Source: Vermamoeba vermiformis (Eukaryota > Tubulinea > Echinamoebida). Taken from it: DNA of 64,000 nucleotides. Below the pieces are notes generated by a model that saw nothing but the letters and a program-made list of their open reading frames with translations, did no database searches and was not told the DNA's origin. The stretch spans positions 124,001 to 188,000 of the forward strand of contig JBEWZL010000064.1 of the NCBI GenBank assembly GCA_045837725.1. Direction: 5' to 3'. Position 1 is the stretch's first letter, and the number at the start of each line of letters is the position of its first letter. A program made the position numbers and the translations under genes. Below, piece by piece: positions 1-12,358 of this stretch.

Positions 1-3000
1 AACGTACTCCGAGTCACTGTCTAGCGGGTCCAAGATCTCTGGGCCCATTTCAGCACGCTGTTTCTCCTCTTCTTCTTGCTTTCTTTGCATTTCCAATGCT
101 TCTTTCAAGAATTCCTGAAGCAAATGGTGAGTACTTGTGCGCGGAGAAGTTACGATAGCCAACTTACTCCTGAAACAGACCAGCGCACTGTTCTGTTGCC
201 CGATGTGTCTTGTTGAATTTTGAGCGCACCAATCGATTGCAAGCGCTTGATATCAGCTGTAGTGCTGATCTTGGGCGTATGTTCTGCTGAGCTGGCTGGT
301 TTGGGCGCTGTTTCAGTGACTTGAATAGGCGGCAAGGGACCAATACCAGGTGCAGATGCGTTAATGACCTCCGCTTGACCTCGGCGTTCGATGTTGGCCC
401 AGAGCTCATTTTGACGCTGGCGACACAATTTCACTGCAAGAGGTAAGTACACTATTAAAATACCCATATTGTTACTCACATGTCTCGAGCTGTTCTTTTC
501 GATGAGCTTTTTCACGTTGCAAATGCTCCAGTTCTTTGTCCTTTCGATTCTTGTACTCGTGGTAGCGTTGTTCAGCTAACTTGACTGCCTTGGCTTCGTT
601 AATGGCCATCAATTGCACAACCAGATCAAATTCAGGACGTGAAAAGAACTGCAGTAATAAGTTAGCATCAATTCGATTACTGTACCACTGTCACATACCC
701 ATTTCTGAATGTGAAGCAGCAAGAAAATGATGTAGTCGAACACCACCAAATCAGTGGCTTCATTCTTCTTGCGCAGACCAACCACATTCTGCCATGCTTC
801 AGGCAGAGCACTGCCCTTAATGAATGGTATTTGATAAGCCAATTGGATGAGCAAGATGGCGTAGTTGTAGTATCGAGCCCAGCGCCAAAGTCGGTCGCGC
901 TTGTGGTACATTTCGTGCCCAGCATAGAGGAAGATGAGAGCGAAGCACACGTAGCCGAGCGAGAGCAAATCGGGTTGTACAGTAGCAGCAATGAACACGA
1001 AGACCAACACCCAGTACTGCGAATAGCGGTAGGTGTAGAATTTGAATGCATCGCGCCAATACCGCGAGTGTCGCATAAAGTCCTCCAGAGACGAATTAGA
1101 TTCCACAATGGCGTGCCAGTACTTGGAGCTTCGTAATGCGGGCAGTGTTGGCTGCAGCTTGTAGATGTGCACAAAGACAAAGTACAACAAGTAGTCTGCA
1201 ATCAGATAATAGGCATTGGGCATGGCAATACCGAGCCATTGTTGCAATTTGACGGGCAATGCAGTCCATGGAGCACTGGGTAGAGTTGGCACCCCTAAGG
1301 GCAAGCCTAGATTGAATGCGTATTGCAAGATGATGACGAAGATGAGCAGCAGCGAAATGACTGCTTGGAACACTCTTCGCTCAAAGACACGACGCGGCAT
1401 CGAGGAACAAATGCCGAGGAGCAACAGATAGAACAACGCGACCATGTTGTAGCGCACGAGAACTGCGATGACGAGTGTGACCAGGACGAACTGGTAGAAG
1501 GTGATCTTGAAGAGGTTAGACAAGAACCACTTGGTGCCCTCTAAAAGCTCGTGGCGGTGGAATTTGCCAACACCCGCGGACCTTGAAGTCATTGGAGTAC
1601 TCGAACAAGGTGATCTCGCGCTTCTTGGGCATCAACAGGCGCACAATCTCTTCGGACTTGTACTCTCGTGAGCCTGAGGGTGAGGCCTGGTTGATTGGCT
1701 GTGCCTAAAGAGGTGAATAAATGCGGGGATTGAACACGGCGTCTCTGCTTACAGCTTTCATTTGAGCCTTGAAATCATGCTTCCAACGTCGTGCAACGCG
1801 AGACAAGATAACGAAGAAGATAATTGCCGCGTAGTCCTGCAAACATTAATACAGTCTATCTACTGGACTTAGGATACTTACAGCGACGAGGTAGAAAGTC
1901 GAAGGATGCAAGAAAAGACCAATCCATTCCATGAGCTGTGTATTTGCAATGTACACTCGAGCAGGGAACTGATAGATCATTTGAGCCAACAACAAAATCT
2001 GCGAGTATTAGTATTACTGATGAAGGCGAGGTGATAATGTGCGTACCATCGAGTAGGTCATCAAGAAGAAGCCAGCAGTGTCCATTCCATTGGTGAAGGG
2101 CAGCAATGCGAGTACGAGCAACAAGTACACAAAGTTGATCGCTGAGATCGGAGACAGTGCCACTACAAATATGGTGATCGCTGTGAACTTTTGAGAATGT
2201 AGCACGAGGAATCGCTTGCAGAAATTGATGGCAGTCTGCAGCCGAGCAGATTTGTTGATGATGTTGAGGTAGTCATCGAGCTCTCCCTCCGTCTTGGTGA
2301 AGAATGATCTGAACTGAATGACGCTGAATAAGAATACCGCACTGTTGCCGAGCAGTCGCAAGAACAAAGGATTTTGGAAGGTGTCGAGACCAATGTCCTT
2401 CAGTGAGATATCTGTTGGTCTTGGTTAGTTGCTGTTAGTGTTATGGTCAATCGTACGTACACTTGTTGTTCGGGAACACTGATTGCAACCAAGTTGAGAA
2501 GGCCTCAAATTGATAGACATAGCGAGCCAGCAGTACAAGGCCCGAATAAATTACGATGATGATCCAAAATCGAGCGATGTATTGTGACGCTCTTCTGGTC
2601 TTCAAATGGAACAGGAGGCAGATGAACGTGAATGTCAAATACCTGAGGAAGGGTCAACACAAATACGCGAATTGAGACGTGTGACATACGCAATGTTAAT
2701 GAGACTGAGTTGAGTGACGACTGCGACGATGTACAGCACCAAATAGCACAGCAACAGTCCATAGACGTGCCAAATATATTTCACCGACATGATGATGAAT
2801 ATGAGCCACTTGGGTATCTCCAATTGATCGTTCTTTGTTTCTGTATGAACAAGTTAGCGAGTCGCAGCATTGAAGTGATTAATGAACGTACTCTTCTTCT
2901 TGTCCACAAAAGCAATCAATTGCCACTGAATGATTGAGAATAGGAAGATAATCAGGTGATATAACAGGCCTTGAAACACGAGGTCGCTGTGGTTGTAATG

Positions 3001-5359
3001 ATTGAGACCAATCAACTGAGTGACGGGGCCTTCAATGTCTTTGGTCCACGAGAAGTTCCACACGTAGACCAGCGTTATCATGCTGAAGCAGTAGAGCACT
3101 AGCATCAGCCATGCACGTGTAGCGAGTCGTGGGAAAATGACGAAGAAGATGAAGATGAGCACTGACAGGCATTAGAATCAGTTAGAATTACTGTTGGAGA
3201 CTTACAGTAGCCTGCATTCATCAAGTTGACGGTGACTAAACAAGCGATGTATAGACCAGCCAGAGACAGCTTGTACGAGTTCTCGAGGATCCATTGCACA
3301 AATGCTTTGAGAATTTTCTTCACTTTGTCAATGCGCTCCTCAGCGAGCATGCGCGTTAAAATATTGTCAGTGTTTCTGATCACAATAGTGGCACGTCTAG
3401 CTGCTCTCGACACTTTCTCTTCCTTCTCTTCGTCCGAGCCATCTTCTTCGATAAACTTTTTGTCTTCATTTTTGGCTATTAATTGGTTAAATATTTGACA
3501 ATCAAAACCTAATTGTTTCTACGCTAGGATATATGCACGGCCCCGAATATTGTTTAACATCAATGTACGTAAAATACTGTCTTGTAAATGAATCACGGCC
3601 AGTTAGGTTGACTAGCAAGCATAATGGTCGTGATATCAACGTGCTAAGGGGCATACAAACACTTACATAAAAATTGCATTTGATACCAACCTCGTGGTGA
3701 CTTGCCACCGCGGTCTTTCTTCGAGACTCTGAGCGACACGCTGCGATGATACCACGTCAACGAGAGAATGTAAATCACCCAACACTGCACGCCAATCCAC
3801 ACCCACACGGCATCGAATTTGACGAGACCAATGTCTTGAACGGAATCGCGCTGAGGCAGGCATTAATAAGACACATCGCGTGTGCAATGCGAGCACTTAC
3901 CGATCCATAGTCCACGGGCAAGTTGAACAAATACTGCGCAATGAGCCACAATGTGAAGTAACACAACAGTGCCGGAATAAATTTCACGCGCTCGAGTCGT
4001 TCGTGTGGCACCACAGCCCCGACGAACACAGCGAGCAACAAGATCATGCCGAGTATTGAGGGCACGAGCAGTGTCACCAGCAACAGCGCTAGCAAACAAA
4101 ACTTCCAGCCGTATTTGCCCAAGAACTTCTGTGCAGTGCGTTCTTTCTTCTGCAAGCCGGTGCGCAAGTGAGAGCTGTACGAGGCAGGGTTCTTCGCTTG
4201 GAATGGCGCAGGATAGGTCTTGATGATCATGCGCTCGCGCAGTCGGTAGGCGAATAAGACGAACAACAAGACAGTGGCAGCCCAGCCCACCAGTAGTCCG
4301 ATGAAATTGAACGAGACTTGCATTTCAGAGTAGTGATAGAGTCCGAACAATTGCCGTGCTTGAAGGGACACCGCTGATTTGAGCCACGGGATTTGAAAGG
4401 TGTAAATGGCAATCATGTTCAGCGTGTTGTAGATCATCAGCGGGATCCAAAACCTGTTTGTGGGCTCGGTGAGTAATCAGCTACACGTATTTATCTTATT
4501 ATCATACTTCTCTATTATACGGTAGAACGAGAGCGATGAGAGTGATTTGTGCAGCACTACAATTAAGAACACTAAGAAGTAGATGAACTGGGTCAGCGAG
4601 GCATAGCTGATGCCAATCAAGAACACAGTGCACACTATAGCCACGTTATTCAGGGCCGGGGCCTTGTGGTACATTGGTCGATCAAAATCTGCAATGAGAT
4701 TGTTTAGTCCCGTCTGATCCAGATCCGCATAAAAACCGTGGACATACTCTTCCTTGAAAATACACGGTTCTTTTGAAACAAAATGAATAATATCATGCTG
4801 ATAATGAACACGGTAAAGTCCGGGAGCAGAACAATAAGCCCATCTGAAATGGTTTGGATCCTGCAGATCTGGTTAACGGCAGTTGAGATTGAGATTTTTG
4901 CTTACATAGGGAATCCGAAGTAATTAATGAGCTCTTGTTGCACGGGATCGATTAATAATCCAACCACATGATACAAAATTTGAATAACAACGTGACCAAC
5001 GCAGATGGCAGCGCTGACGAGGAAGGTGAATATCGTCAGCGTACGACTCACCATTTCTAGGCATTAATGATTAATATGAATATCTTCTATTCCCAAAATT
5101 ACGCGTAGAATTTCAATTAACCATTCAATCGATTTAATCTTGATTTGCTTACTTCGACCGCTCAATAGCGGGTGAGGGGTCCATATGACATTGCATAAGA
5201 AGCATATTAAATATATATATGATACAGCGCTAACTCTAACCACAGATGCTGTTGAGCAGGAACACGTGTCAATACAGGACAAACAGGAGTGAAATCAGAC
5301 TTACCTCCCAATAATATGATGGGGAACACCCATTGATATATAAACAACGACGCTCCCAT
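1..5359 (-). CDS. PIEZO: Piezo-type mechanosensitive ion channel, 5' part (gene continues beyond left edge)
   Basis: Mechanically gated cation channel of the plasma membrane. Seen: a long series of short exons on the minus strand, almost all encoding hydrophobic membrane helices. The start chosen is the ATG at 5359, opening MGASLFIYQWVFP, with a GT donor after 5305. Conserved Piezo-like stretches lie at 1200-700, including PDLLSLGYVCFALIFLY and LWRWARYYNYAILLIQLAYQ. Near the left edge the protein becomes charged and helical (EFLKEALEMQRKQEEE), resembling the beam and linker region that follows these repeats in animal Piezo. Only the N-terminal blade part is present, so the cap and pore module should lie left of base 1. 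The total length is therefore unknown. Exon joins were judged by eye; the family assignment is strong, individual junctions less so. Confidence 0.88.
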
Positions 5360-5715
5360 CACAGCATTGTTGTTGCTTGGTGCGATCGAAAATTAACAAG
5401 TGGAACAAATAAAAGATACGTATTTAAGGGTAGGCCTCGTAAGAAGGTGAGAAAGTCATATAGTAATAGCTTGGTGGCTTGCGTGACATTACAAAATGAA
5501 GTTTTCGTAACAAAAGCACGAGGCGTAGTTTTACAGTTTCCTCAGAACATTCTCCAGCGCGATCCAATTTTTTTCTTTTGTTTTTTCGCGGCGAATCAAA
5601 GGCCAAAGGCGATCCAAAAGTGTTGAATGTACTATTAAATATCAAACGAGCCCCGGACTGTTTGAAGAGTGGCGATCAACAATTGGATGGTTTATTCTAG
5701 ATTTACTGAGAAAAA
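5360..5715. promoter_or_regulatory. Divergent intergenic region between Piezo and the putative regulator gene
   Basis: This 356-base AT-rich stretch separates two start codons pointing away from each other, so it must hold both promoters. I see no convincing TATA box, tandem repeat or RNA gene in it. Short open frames on the plus strand look fortuitous. Confidence 0.4.
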
Positions 5716-8700
5716 ATGCAGACGATAGAGAATAGGCCCGTTGCACAGCTGCCTAATATTAGAGTATGTTTTATATAACAGTAGAGGCCCAGCAATGGAT
5801 ACTATATTCTCGGGAATATGACCCAGAATTCTTGAAAATAACATAGCGCTTAGTAGAGAAGGCTACAATATAAAGCACAGTGCATTATGAATATTTGGGA
5901 TAATAATCTGTTTTATTTAGATTTTTAAAAGACCCGCAGCGGATGACACTATTGCAGTGCCGCAATGGGAAGACAAGACTTGGGGCGAATTAAAGGATCA
6001 ACCCGATATATATCAAGTACTTAAGACCAATATCAAATTGACGGTGCAGCTACAAGACGATATTTTAGAGGAGGTAAGAACCCGAAAAAAAAAACCGAAA
6101 CGGATCTGACCTGCTTTAAATCAGCTGCAAGCTGGACATACAATTTCAACTGCACTAGTATGCGAGACATTGGACGGTCGAGATTATGTATTTCAAAACG
6201 GCATTGAGATGCAGAAGATCCAGCTACGGAAAAACATGGTTTTTATCAAAGTTCTCATTAATCCTATTAGTAAGCTGAAAAAAGAAGCTGATTCGTTTTG
6301 TCAATTACCACTATATCCCCAAGATCGCAAAGCAAAAGCAAGGTACGAGTGGACCGCATTATTTGTTAGGATTAGGATCTGATCGTTTTTTCGTTCTTGC
6401 AGATTTTGGCTGCGGTTTTATTGTGGCAGATACAGACCTCTTGATACCAACAAATTCTTTTTGTTTATTCGTCGCGATGAATTGCGCAGTTACAAAATCG
6501 AAGAAGGATTGCCAGATGACACACCCGAAACACCCGCACGTCGCGAACTCAAAAAGTCAACGGACTCACTTGCGCGAGAGCACTAATTCCGTGCAGCTCT
6601 CACAGCCCACTGCTGCCGAGGACGACAAGTCTCAGACGAGTGAGCCCAAGAGTCCCTCGAGCACTCCGCAGTCCAATCCACTGCGCCGCTCGATGGGAGC
6701 CAAGAACAAGAGTCTGACCAAGTCGCGCACACCTCAGACCCCGCAGACACCTCAAGCACGCACCACCATGTGGACTCCGCGCACCGTGCTCGTGCCCCCC
6801 AACACCACAATTGACCCCGCAACCTCGGGCTCAGCTACACCCAAACTGATGCCGCGACCCAACTTCGCCTCAGCACACCTCGGCGGCGCATTCAAACCAC
6901 TCACGGCCTCTGCTCCTGGCACGCTGTTTCCTGGTCACTCAGAACACAGTGTCTCGCTCGATGAGCACGCAGTCTACTCGTCGCACGTGATCACTGTGAC
7001 GCACAGCGAGGTGAACAACAACAACAGCCAGAGCACCTCACCAGTGCCCCCCACGAGCAACACAAACATTTCACCCAGACCTCATTCAGTCTCCCCTACA
7101 GCCACTGACACTGCTCCAGCAGCACGCATGTATCCTGTTTCATTGCGCGCCTCGTCGCCTGGACTGCGTGCCCCTACAGCCACGACAGCCAGTCCTCTTG
7201 TGGGACGACGAGCATTGACGTCGAGTGGCACCATGATTGAAATGCCACCAGTGTTCACGAACAGCAATGATCGCCGCAACTCGTCACCGATTGTATTCAC
7301 GCCCATTCAAACCATTTCACAGCCCACGTCAATTGACAACACCAACCCGCAGCACACCACCGCTACTTACTCGCTCATGGTGCAGCAACAGATTGCAGAG
7401 ATTGAACAACAGCTCATCTCGCACCAACAACAGCTGCGCGAGTGTCAAGAGGCTGTGGACAAGATTGCTTCGGGCGAACTCCTTGTAAATACTCCCAACA
7501 CGAATACCACCATCACTATTACCCCTCCTCAAACCACAACCGAACCCAACAATAATAACAATAATAATACCAATGTAGCCAGCGATGCGACCACAGACAA
7601 CGAGCCCATGATTGAATGCACTGACATGGATGACGTGGAGATGACAGATGTCACTGACCAATCGCAGGCCAGTGATGCCGCAAACACTGCAGCCAATGAC
7701 ACTGAGGCCTCACTGCCGTTCCCGACAGTAGCCGTGTGCAAGTACAACATTTACACCGACTATTCTTTCCTCAGCGAGGAGTTGTCCAATTTTAACGAAC
7801 GATTTTTGTTGTTTGTCGATGAAGAGGTCTATGCTAGGTACGTAACTTGATGTCTTTCAGCGCTCAGCATTAACGATTGTTATTAGCCTCCCTATCTCGG
7901 ATATTTGGGGCAGTCAGCGCGTATTGTCTGGCAATCCCATGTCCCTCGAAGCCTTGAAAAACAATCAAGAGCGATTGATGGCCAAACATGACATGCCACT
8001 CATTTGCTTCGTTTGGCTGCAAGGCAAGCGCACAGATGGTTCGCTGTTCAAAGTCGAGCGGTGTGCCAAGTGCCAACAGAGTGAAGTGGGCAAAGATTTT
8101 CCAACCAATCCTCTGCGCGTCTACGGCACTGATTTGATCCGCGTGCATGAAGGCAAGTTGAATCTGCGCTGCAAAGTGATCGAGTCCTCGCACCACCTCG
8201 AGGGCAGCATGTTCCGCGTGTGCATTCAACTGTTTGATCGCGTCGACCAGAACGGTGTCAGCACATTGGTGCAAGTGACGCCACAGCCGCTGACCAGTGA
8301 ATGGCAACGATGTATATTCAGTCGCACACCGAGACCTGTCAAAGAAAAAGACCCGCCCAAGCCTGCACAGCCACCACCAGCACAGATCAGCGAAGAGAAC
8401 TTATTGCTGTTCTCGTTAATGCAGAAAAAGGCCCAACAGATTCAAGAGATTACAAGTCTTAACGCGACACTGGGACAACTCAAACGACAGCGCGAGTCAA
8501 TGCAGTCAAATCTGTTGGTCTTGCATCAGCGACCAGACGCAGTACAAATCTGTACACAAGTGCTCAAGCCTCATCTGTCGGTGCGCATGAACAAAGAGTT
8601 CTTGCCTGCTCTGACTAGTGGCACGGGCACCTTGGACATTGAACTAATTTGGAGCTTTCAAACGGAAAAGTTCAATTATTGGAAGACGATTGTGATTCCC

Positions 8701-9051
8701 AACGGTCTATTCTACGAGACTACAAAGCCTTTCTTCGCTGAATCAGATGTGATCAAATTCAAGCACGTACATCTGTCAAACTGGACGAGCATTAAGAACT
8801 ACATTCGCGATTATCTGCCCAAGGTGTATTGGAAAGACAAGTACCTCAAAGCGAACTATGGCATTCGATTCAATGCGCGCGTGAACAATCAGATAACTGC
8901 CTATTTAGAGGCACCTTGTCTATTCAGCATTGACATTCGACGAGAAAATGATCCCAATTACAAGAGCAAAAAAGGCCCGCTGAACAAGTCGATGGATCTC
9001 AACTCGTCCGCTGCGGGTGAAGATCAAGAATCTGACCCTTTGTCACAATAA
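5716..9051 (+). CDS. Putative DNA-binding regulator, possibly CudA-like; long low-complexity linker
   Basis: Not securely recognised. Early exons (5716 to about 6550) encode a globular segment (NIKLTVQLQDDILEE, then FWLRFYCGRYRPLDTNKFF). A very polar linker rich in Ser, Thr, Pro, Asn and Gln follows (about 6600-7690), with a short coiled coil near 7380. A second globular domain begins at KYNIYTDYSFLSEEL, crosses an intron near 7838-7887, and contains NPMSLEALKNNQERL, ICFVWLQGK, VERCAKC and LRCKVIESSHHLEG. The overall look recalls the Dictyostelium and Entamoeba CudA transcription-factor core, but that is from memory. The frame of the first domain stops at 6584-6586 while the linker uses the next frame. 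An unrecognised intron, perhaps with a donor near 6556, or a sequence indel must bridge them. The gene ends 67 bases from the convergent DD3-3 gene. Confidence 0.45.
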
Positions 9052-9118
9052 TACCCTCGTAACTTGTAATAAATACTTTTATTACTTAACTAATCTACAA
9101 TGCAACTTAACTACTACT

Positions 9119-11020
9119 TTAAATCTTCAAATTGAAGTTGGCAACTGAAGATCCAGGGTGGCTCTTGGCGAAGGAAGCCATGATAGAAATGACCAAAGCA
9201 CCAGCAAAGCCAGCACCACCAACAGCGAGGAAAGCAACACCCCAGTAAGGCACCAAAGTCTCAATGTTGAGCAGACCCTTTTGAGATCTATTGGTGAAGG
9301 CGTTGTTACGAGTAGACATGTAGGCGAAAGCACCCGTGTTCTTCAATTGAATGAGACCGCCATCGAAGTAGTATCTGGCCAAGTTCAAGCGGGCACAGTT
9401 TTGACGATCCTGTGCGATGTTACCAGCGTTGTTGTCGTGCTTAATTTGAAGTTGTTGCAAAGTCAAGCAGCAAGCTTGGTCCTCAAGAGCAGTGATGGCA
9501 GCAACGGATGAAATGACCGCTGGATCGCAGTATGAAGCAGGTTGGTCGGTGTAAGCCAAGCTGACAAGAGTCTCGGTATCAAAACCAGTAGTTTGCTCGG
9601 CTTGTTCGATGCTCATAGGGTAGTTGCGACGGCTTTCGAGGTTGCGCATAAACACGACGTTGCTGTTGTCAGTCTTGTCGCGTCCTTGACCAGCTCTGTT
9701 GGCATTGTGAGTGTCGCAGCCAGTCCATTGGAAGTGCACGTAGTCACCCACGGCAGCATTCAACACATTGGGCACAAAGTCGTACTCAACAGCAGGATAA
9801 GTCTGGACAATGTTGCCTCTGCGACCACGCACGTTAACGTTGAAGATACGAGAGCTGAGGGGCACGCCAATAGGACGGTTGTTCTTGATGTAGAAGATGT
9901 GGGATCTGTCCTGGAAAGTACGAGCGAATTGAGTGGTGTCGACAGCCAAAGTCAAGTTGCGAGCCAAGTCAGGGTACTGAGTGTCATTGCTGTAGCGAAT
10001 GTTGGGGTTTTGTCTGACGGGAGACAAGTTGTCGTTGTTGGACGAGTCAACCATCTCGCGGCCATAGATCTCAGCAAAACCGTCGTAGTCGAAGGAGCTG
10101 ATGTTGTAGCGCAAGCGGAAGATGCAAGTAGCACCGAGTTCAGGGCGAGCAGGATCATCAGGCTCTACACTAGGAATGACCCAAATGTATCTGTTGCTGA
10201 TACCGAGACGGGTGTTGCCCAAGTGATTGTCACGAGCCCATTCACCACCAAGGCATTGAGGAGGAGGAATACCCCAAGCAGGAATTTCGAACCAGCGACC
10301 ACCACCAGTAACGCACTCAACTTGAGTAGCGAAACGAGGATCATCGCACTCCCAGCGAGACTTGACGTTTTGAGACTCAGTCTGGTAGTAAGTGCAGCGA
10401 GTAGTGTCGGAAGTGAGAATGGCAATGTCCTTCCATGGACTGGTGTGCCAGTAGGGGTAGTAGTCACGCTCCTCAGGGCACTCATATCCGTGACGATCTC
10501 CGTTGTTGTTTTGACGAGTGCGAGTAGCGGGGCCGTTAGGATCCAAGGCACCACGAAGAATTCGATCGGCAGCGAAAAGACCATTGTTTCTTCTGCGAGA
10601 CTTGCAAGCTTGGTAATAATCGTAGCTCTCGTGCATGGCATAAATATATTCACCGTTGCCGTTCTTGGCATCACGAACGGCTGGATCAGGGTCGTCGGGG
10701 ATTGGGTCGACCTCAGTACCGTCGCGGATGGTAGAGTTGCACATGTATTGGATGACGATGTTGCAATCAACATTAGGGTGACCAACACCGCAGCCGTGTT
10801 GTTGAGTCCACTCGACTTGCAAGAAGGAGCCAGAGTAGAAGTACATGCTTTCACCCCAGCAGTAGCCTCCCGCAGCATTGTTTTGCGAGTCAAATAAACG
10901 ATCTTGATTATTCGCATCACCGCGATATCTGTTGTTAGAACCACGAGGGTTGTGCACGTAAACGTCCGCCAAGGCACCGAGGCACAGGGCGACGAAAACA
11001 ATGCAGTGAAGAGCACGCAT
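9119..11020 (-). CDS. DD3-3-type secreted or membrane glycoprotein, intronless
   Basis: A single uninterrupted 633-residue frame. Seen: a signal peptide (MRALHCIVFVALCLGALA), then the hallmark start DVYVHNPRGSNNRYRGDANN and the block LFDSQNNAAGGYCWGESMYF, typical of Dictyostelium DD3-3 and its relatives in several eukaryotes. Many Cys residues and NxS/T sites suggest an extracellular fold. A C-terminal membrane span (VAFLAVGGAGFAGALVISIM) is followed by a short tail. The biochemical role of the family is unknown; in Dictyostelium it was found as a developmentally expressed mRNA. It is the only long gene here without introns. Its codon choice is strongly biased, leaving a long open antisense frame, which suggests high expression or a retrocopied origin. 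Confidence 0.85.
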   Translation of the reverse strand: MRALHCIVFVALCLGALADVYVHNPRGSNNRYRGDANNQDRLFDSQNNAAGGYCWGESMYFYSGSFLQVEWTQQHGCGVGHPNVDCNIVIQYMCNSTIRDGTEVDPIPDDPDPAVRDAKNGNGEYIYAMHESYDYYQACKSRRRNNGLFAADRILRGALDPNGPATRTRQNNNGDRHGYECPEERDYYPYWHTSPWKDIAILTSDTTRCTYYQTESQNVKSRWECDDPRFATQVECVTGGGRWFEIPAWGIPPPQCLGGEWARDNHLGNTRLGISNRYIWVIPSVEPDDPARPELGATCIFRLRYNISSFDYDGFAEIYGREMVDSSNNDNLSPVRQNPNIRYSNDTQYPDLARNLTLAVDTTQFARTFQDRSHIFYIKNNRPIGVPLSSRIFNVNVRGRRGNIVQTYPAVEYDFVPNVLNAAVGDYVHFQWTGCDTHNANRAGQGRDKTDNSNVVFMRNLESRRNYPMSIEQAEQTTGFDTETLVSLAYTDQPASYCDPAVISSVAAITALEDQACCLTLQQLQIKHDNNAGNIAQDRQNCARLNLARYYFDGGLIQLKNTGAFAYMSTRNNAFTNRSQKGLLNIETLVPYWGVAFLAVGGAGFAGALVISIMASFAKSHPGSSVANFNLKI

Positions 11021-11401
11021 CCTGCGAGAATAAATTAGGATGCAATGTTAAATCTCTTTGGTAATTAAGGAACGAACCTGTTGTGTTGTCGCGTAAGTAA
11101 ATTTGTTAAAACTGCGTAAAACGGCAAAAAAATTTGTACCGAAAAACAGAATCTTGCTAATATTTTAATGCGGACTGTTCCACCAATCAGAGCGGACCTT
11201 GATAAATTTGTACCAAAAAATTTACTTGACCAATCGGAATGCAGGCCTTAATGGAATTTCATATTCTTTATGCCAGACTTGGGAAGTCGAAATACTGTAG
11301 TTACGTAAAGAAGAGTCTGCTAAATTTATTTGTATTCATGTCTTACCGCTAGAGCCTAAGCGCGGTTACTGTGACGGAGAAATCGGTTCTCCGCACTCAA
11401 A
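11021..11401. promoter_or_regulatory. Upstream region of the DD3-3 gene with two CCAAT boxes
   Basis: A 381-base gap between the DD3-3 start and the 3' end of the next minus-strand gene. CCAAT pentamers occur at 11183-11187 and 11230-11234, each inside a similar CCAATC context. Two near-copies of the phrase AAATTTGTACC followed by an A run lie around 11130 and 11210. This layout fits a strong CCAAT-type promoter for DD3-3. No gene is visible in the gap. Confidence 0.45.
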
Positions 11402-12096
11402 TTATAGTTGGATGTAGCCACCTTTTTTGTGGTGGTGACCAGTCCAAGGCAAAATGAACTGAGAGGCACCAAAGACAATTGCTCCGACGAACATGAGCAC
11501 GATTGGTCGGCCATACTCGCCACAATTGTCACAGGGCACACCGACAAGACCAGTCAAATAAGCTACAATATTGTAAGAAAACTCGCCAGTACATATCAGG
11601 GTGAGCTATATTATAGGATTTCGTAACAACTTCTGAAACAAAATTTCGTGTTCGGATGTGAAAGATAAGATTTTACTGTACTCTAGTTAAGTGACTTACC
11701 AACTGAGGATGCCATTCCAACATTAATTAAGCATAAGACAAAGTTTACCGCGAAGATTCCGCGCTTTTTAGTCATCCAGTAAACTAAAACAAAGTTAAAT
11801 CTCGAAAATAGAGAAATAATTGCAATGGGGTCTGATAGTAACGTACTGAAATAGAGAAGTGTTTGGACGCCACCGAGAATAGCGAGAATATAGAAGGGAG
11901 TCCAGGCAGACTGTGAGAAGATCAGGCTGAGAAGTGAACCGAGCTTGTCCTTTCCTTGCACGAACCCAACGATGTAGATTATCAGCCCAGCTGCATATAG
12001 TGTGTCAATATATTACTAAGAGGCAACGGAGGTCCCAATGCGTCACTTACCAATAGCTAAGGCCAAACAAAAGCCGCGAGAAACGTGATTAGCCAT
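11402..12096 (-). CDS. Four-span small membrane protein, family not recognised
   Basis: Four exons rebuild a protein of roughly 145 residues starting MANHVSRGFCLALAIG at 12096. Donor sites are GTAAGT or GTACGT and acceptors end in CAG or TAG. Four hydrophobic segments are visible: FCLALAIGAGLIIYIVGF, TPFYILAILGGVQTLLYF, IFAVNFVLCLINVGMASSVG and IVLMFVGAIVFGASQFIL. A conserved-looking Cys loop (GVPCDNCGEYGRP) precedes the last span, and the tail is His and Lys rich (WTGHHHKKGGYIQL). The layout suggests a tetraspan of an internal membrane or the cell surface. I could not assign a family and propose no function. It is divergent from the gene starting at 12359, 262 bases away. Confidence 0.6.
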
Positions 12097-12358
12097 GACG
12101 ATAGATGATCAAATACCTATAAGCACTAGATTACTATAAATGTGAACTGGTGTGTTCGTGTTTGGTTGCTCTATTGAGTCAATTAAATATTGCTGGTGAT
12201 GATTTGACACTTGCAAAAATAGCAGACATTTTGTCGTGGATTCGGAAAATTCGACGCTCACTATTTCGCCAATCACTTGAGTTCTTTAGCCACGCACTAC
12301 GCTGCAACACCATTGTTGAGTTTATTTATCAAGCACTCAGAACAAGCACAGTTAACAG

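Noticed and set aside
5716-9051. Class I PI3-kinase or another lipid-kinase gene
   Set aside because: No kinase, C2 or helical-domain motif is present; the resemblance was only to isolated hydrophobic phrases.
9542-10897. Open frame of 451 codons on the plus strand
   Set aside because: It lies wholly antisense to the DD3-3 gene, has no recognisable domain, and is explained by the codon bias of that gene.
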